Assembly (NCBI RefSeq): GCF_010729105.1
Contig: NZ_AP022573.1
Coordinates: forward strand, 4,464,001 to 4,528,000
DNA length: 64,000 nt
Source: Mycobacterium saskatchewanense
GTDB lineage: Bacteria; Actinomycetota; Actinomycetes; Mycobacteriales; Mycobacteriaceae
Reading direction: 5' to 3'
The notes under the pieces were generated by a model. It made no database searches. It saw only the letters and a program-made list of their open reading frames with translations, and was not told the DNA's origin. The translations under genes were made by a program, and so were the position numbers. Below are positions 63,959-64,000 of the stretch, piece after piece; position 1 is the stretch's first letter; each line of letters opens with the position of its first letter.

Positions 63959-64000
63959 CCGGGTGACCCATCGGTGTGCGCGGGGTAAGCGTGTACGAGT

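Overview
The window reads as chromosome of a slow-growing Mycobacterium, most likely a member of or near the M. avium complex. The DNA is very GC-rich with GC-ending codons. Many starts are GTG or TTG, neighbouring genes often overlap as ATGA or GTGA, and several promoters place a TANNNT -10 element 6-8 nt before the start codon (leaderless transcripts). From recall, the gene order follows M. tuberculosis Rv0517-Rv0566c closely, with local gains and losses. Species assignment is inference; no search was run.

Layout. 1-10290: cell-envelope and transport genes. These are a truncated acyltransferase-3, a secreted SGNH hydrolase, a fused acyltransferase-SGNH protein, a Tat-exported esterase, an SsuD-like monooxygenase, an MHS-type MFS carrier, a GabP-like permease, a secreted CHAP protein and a DDN-like protein. 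10516-16444: hemL, then a tightly overlapping cytochrome c maturation operon (phosphatase, ResA-like lipoprotein, CcdA, ResB, CcsA). 16489-31427: a ParA-like ATPase, two small membrane proteins, menA, mtnP, galE3, a repeat-rich anchored protein, glycosyltransferases, menE and pitA. 31449-48613: the menaquinone section (menB, menC, bpoC, menD, menG, menJ and polyprenyl synthase grcC1, with menA and menE further left), interleaved with fadD8, an amidohydrolase, an aldo/keto reductase with its TetR regulator, and mannosyltransferase mgtA. 48705-56279: htpX, a broken HicB-like relic, a SulP transporter, gpsA, an unusual membrane serine protease, a Baeyer-Villiger monooxygenase and yajQ. A tRNA-Tyr gene lies at 56349-56432.

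56433-64000 is the accessory part. It holds a copper locus (csoR, DUF1490 gene, ctpV, with a DUF2182 membrane gene divergent) arranged around one 28-bp palindrome that overlaps both divergent -10 elements. Next come a methionine-rich membrane protein and a BlaI/BlaR-type repressor-protease pair. Near-identical palindromes containing TCTACGTACGTA sit in front of both the methionine-rich gene and the repressor gene. A divergent NRAMP-family carrier lacking the DPGN motif closes the window. In M. tuberculosis the equivalent csoR operon lies elsewhere (Rv0967-Rv0970, recall), so its place next to a tRNA suggests relocation or acquisition.

How the genes work together: most of menaquinone synthesis is here (menA to menE, menG, menJ and a prenyl chain synthase), alongside cytochrome c maturation, so the core of the window serves the respiratory chain. 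The right end looks like a two-circuit metal-stress module. No rRNA, insertion sequence, prophage or CRISPR array was seen, and no intergenic gap exceeds 300 bases without an annotated gene or relic.
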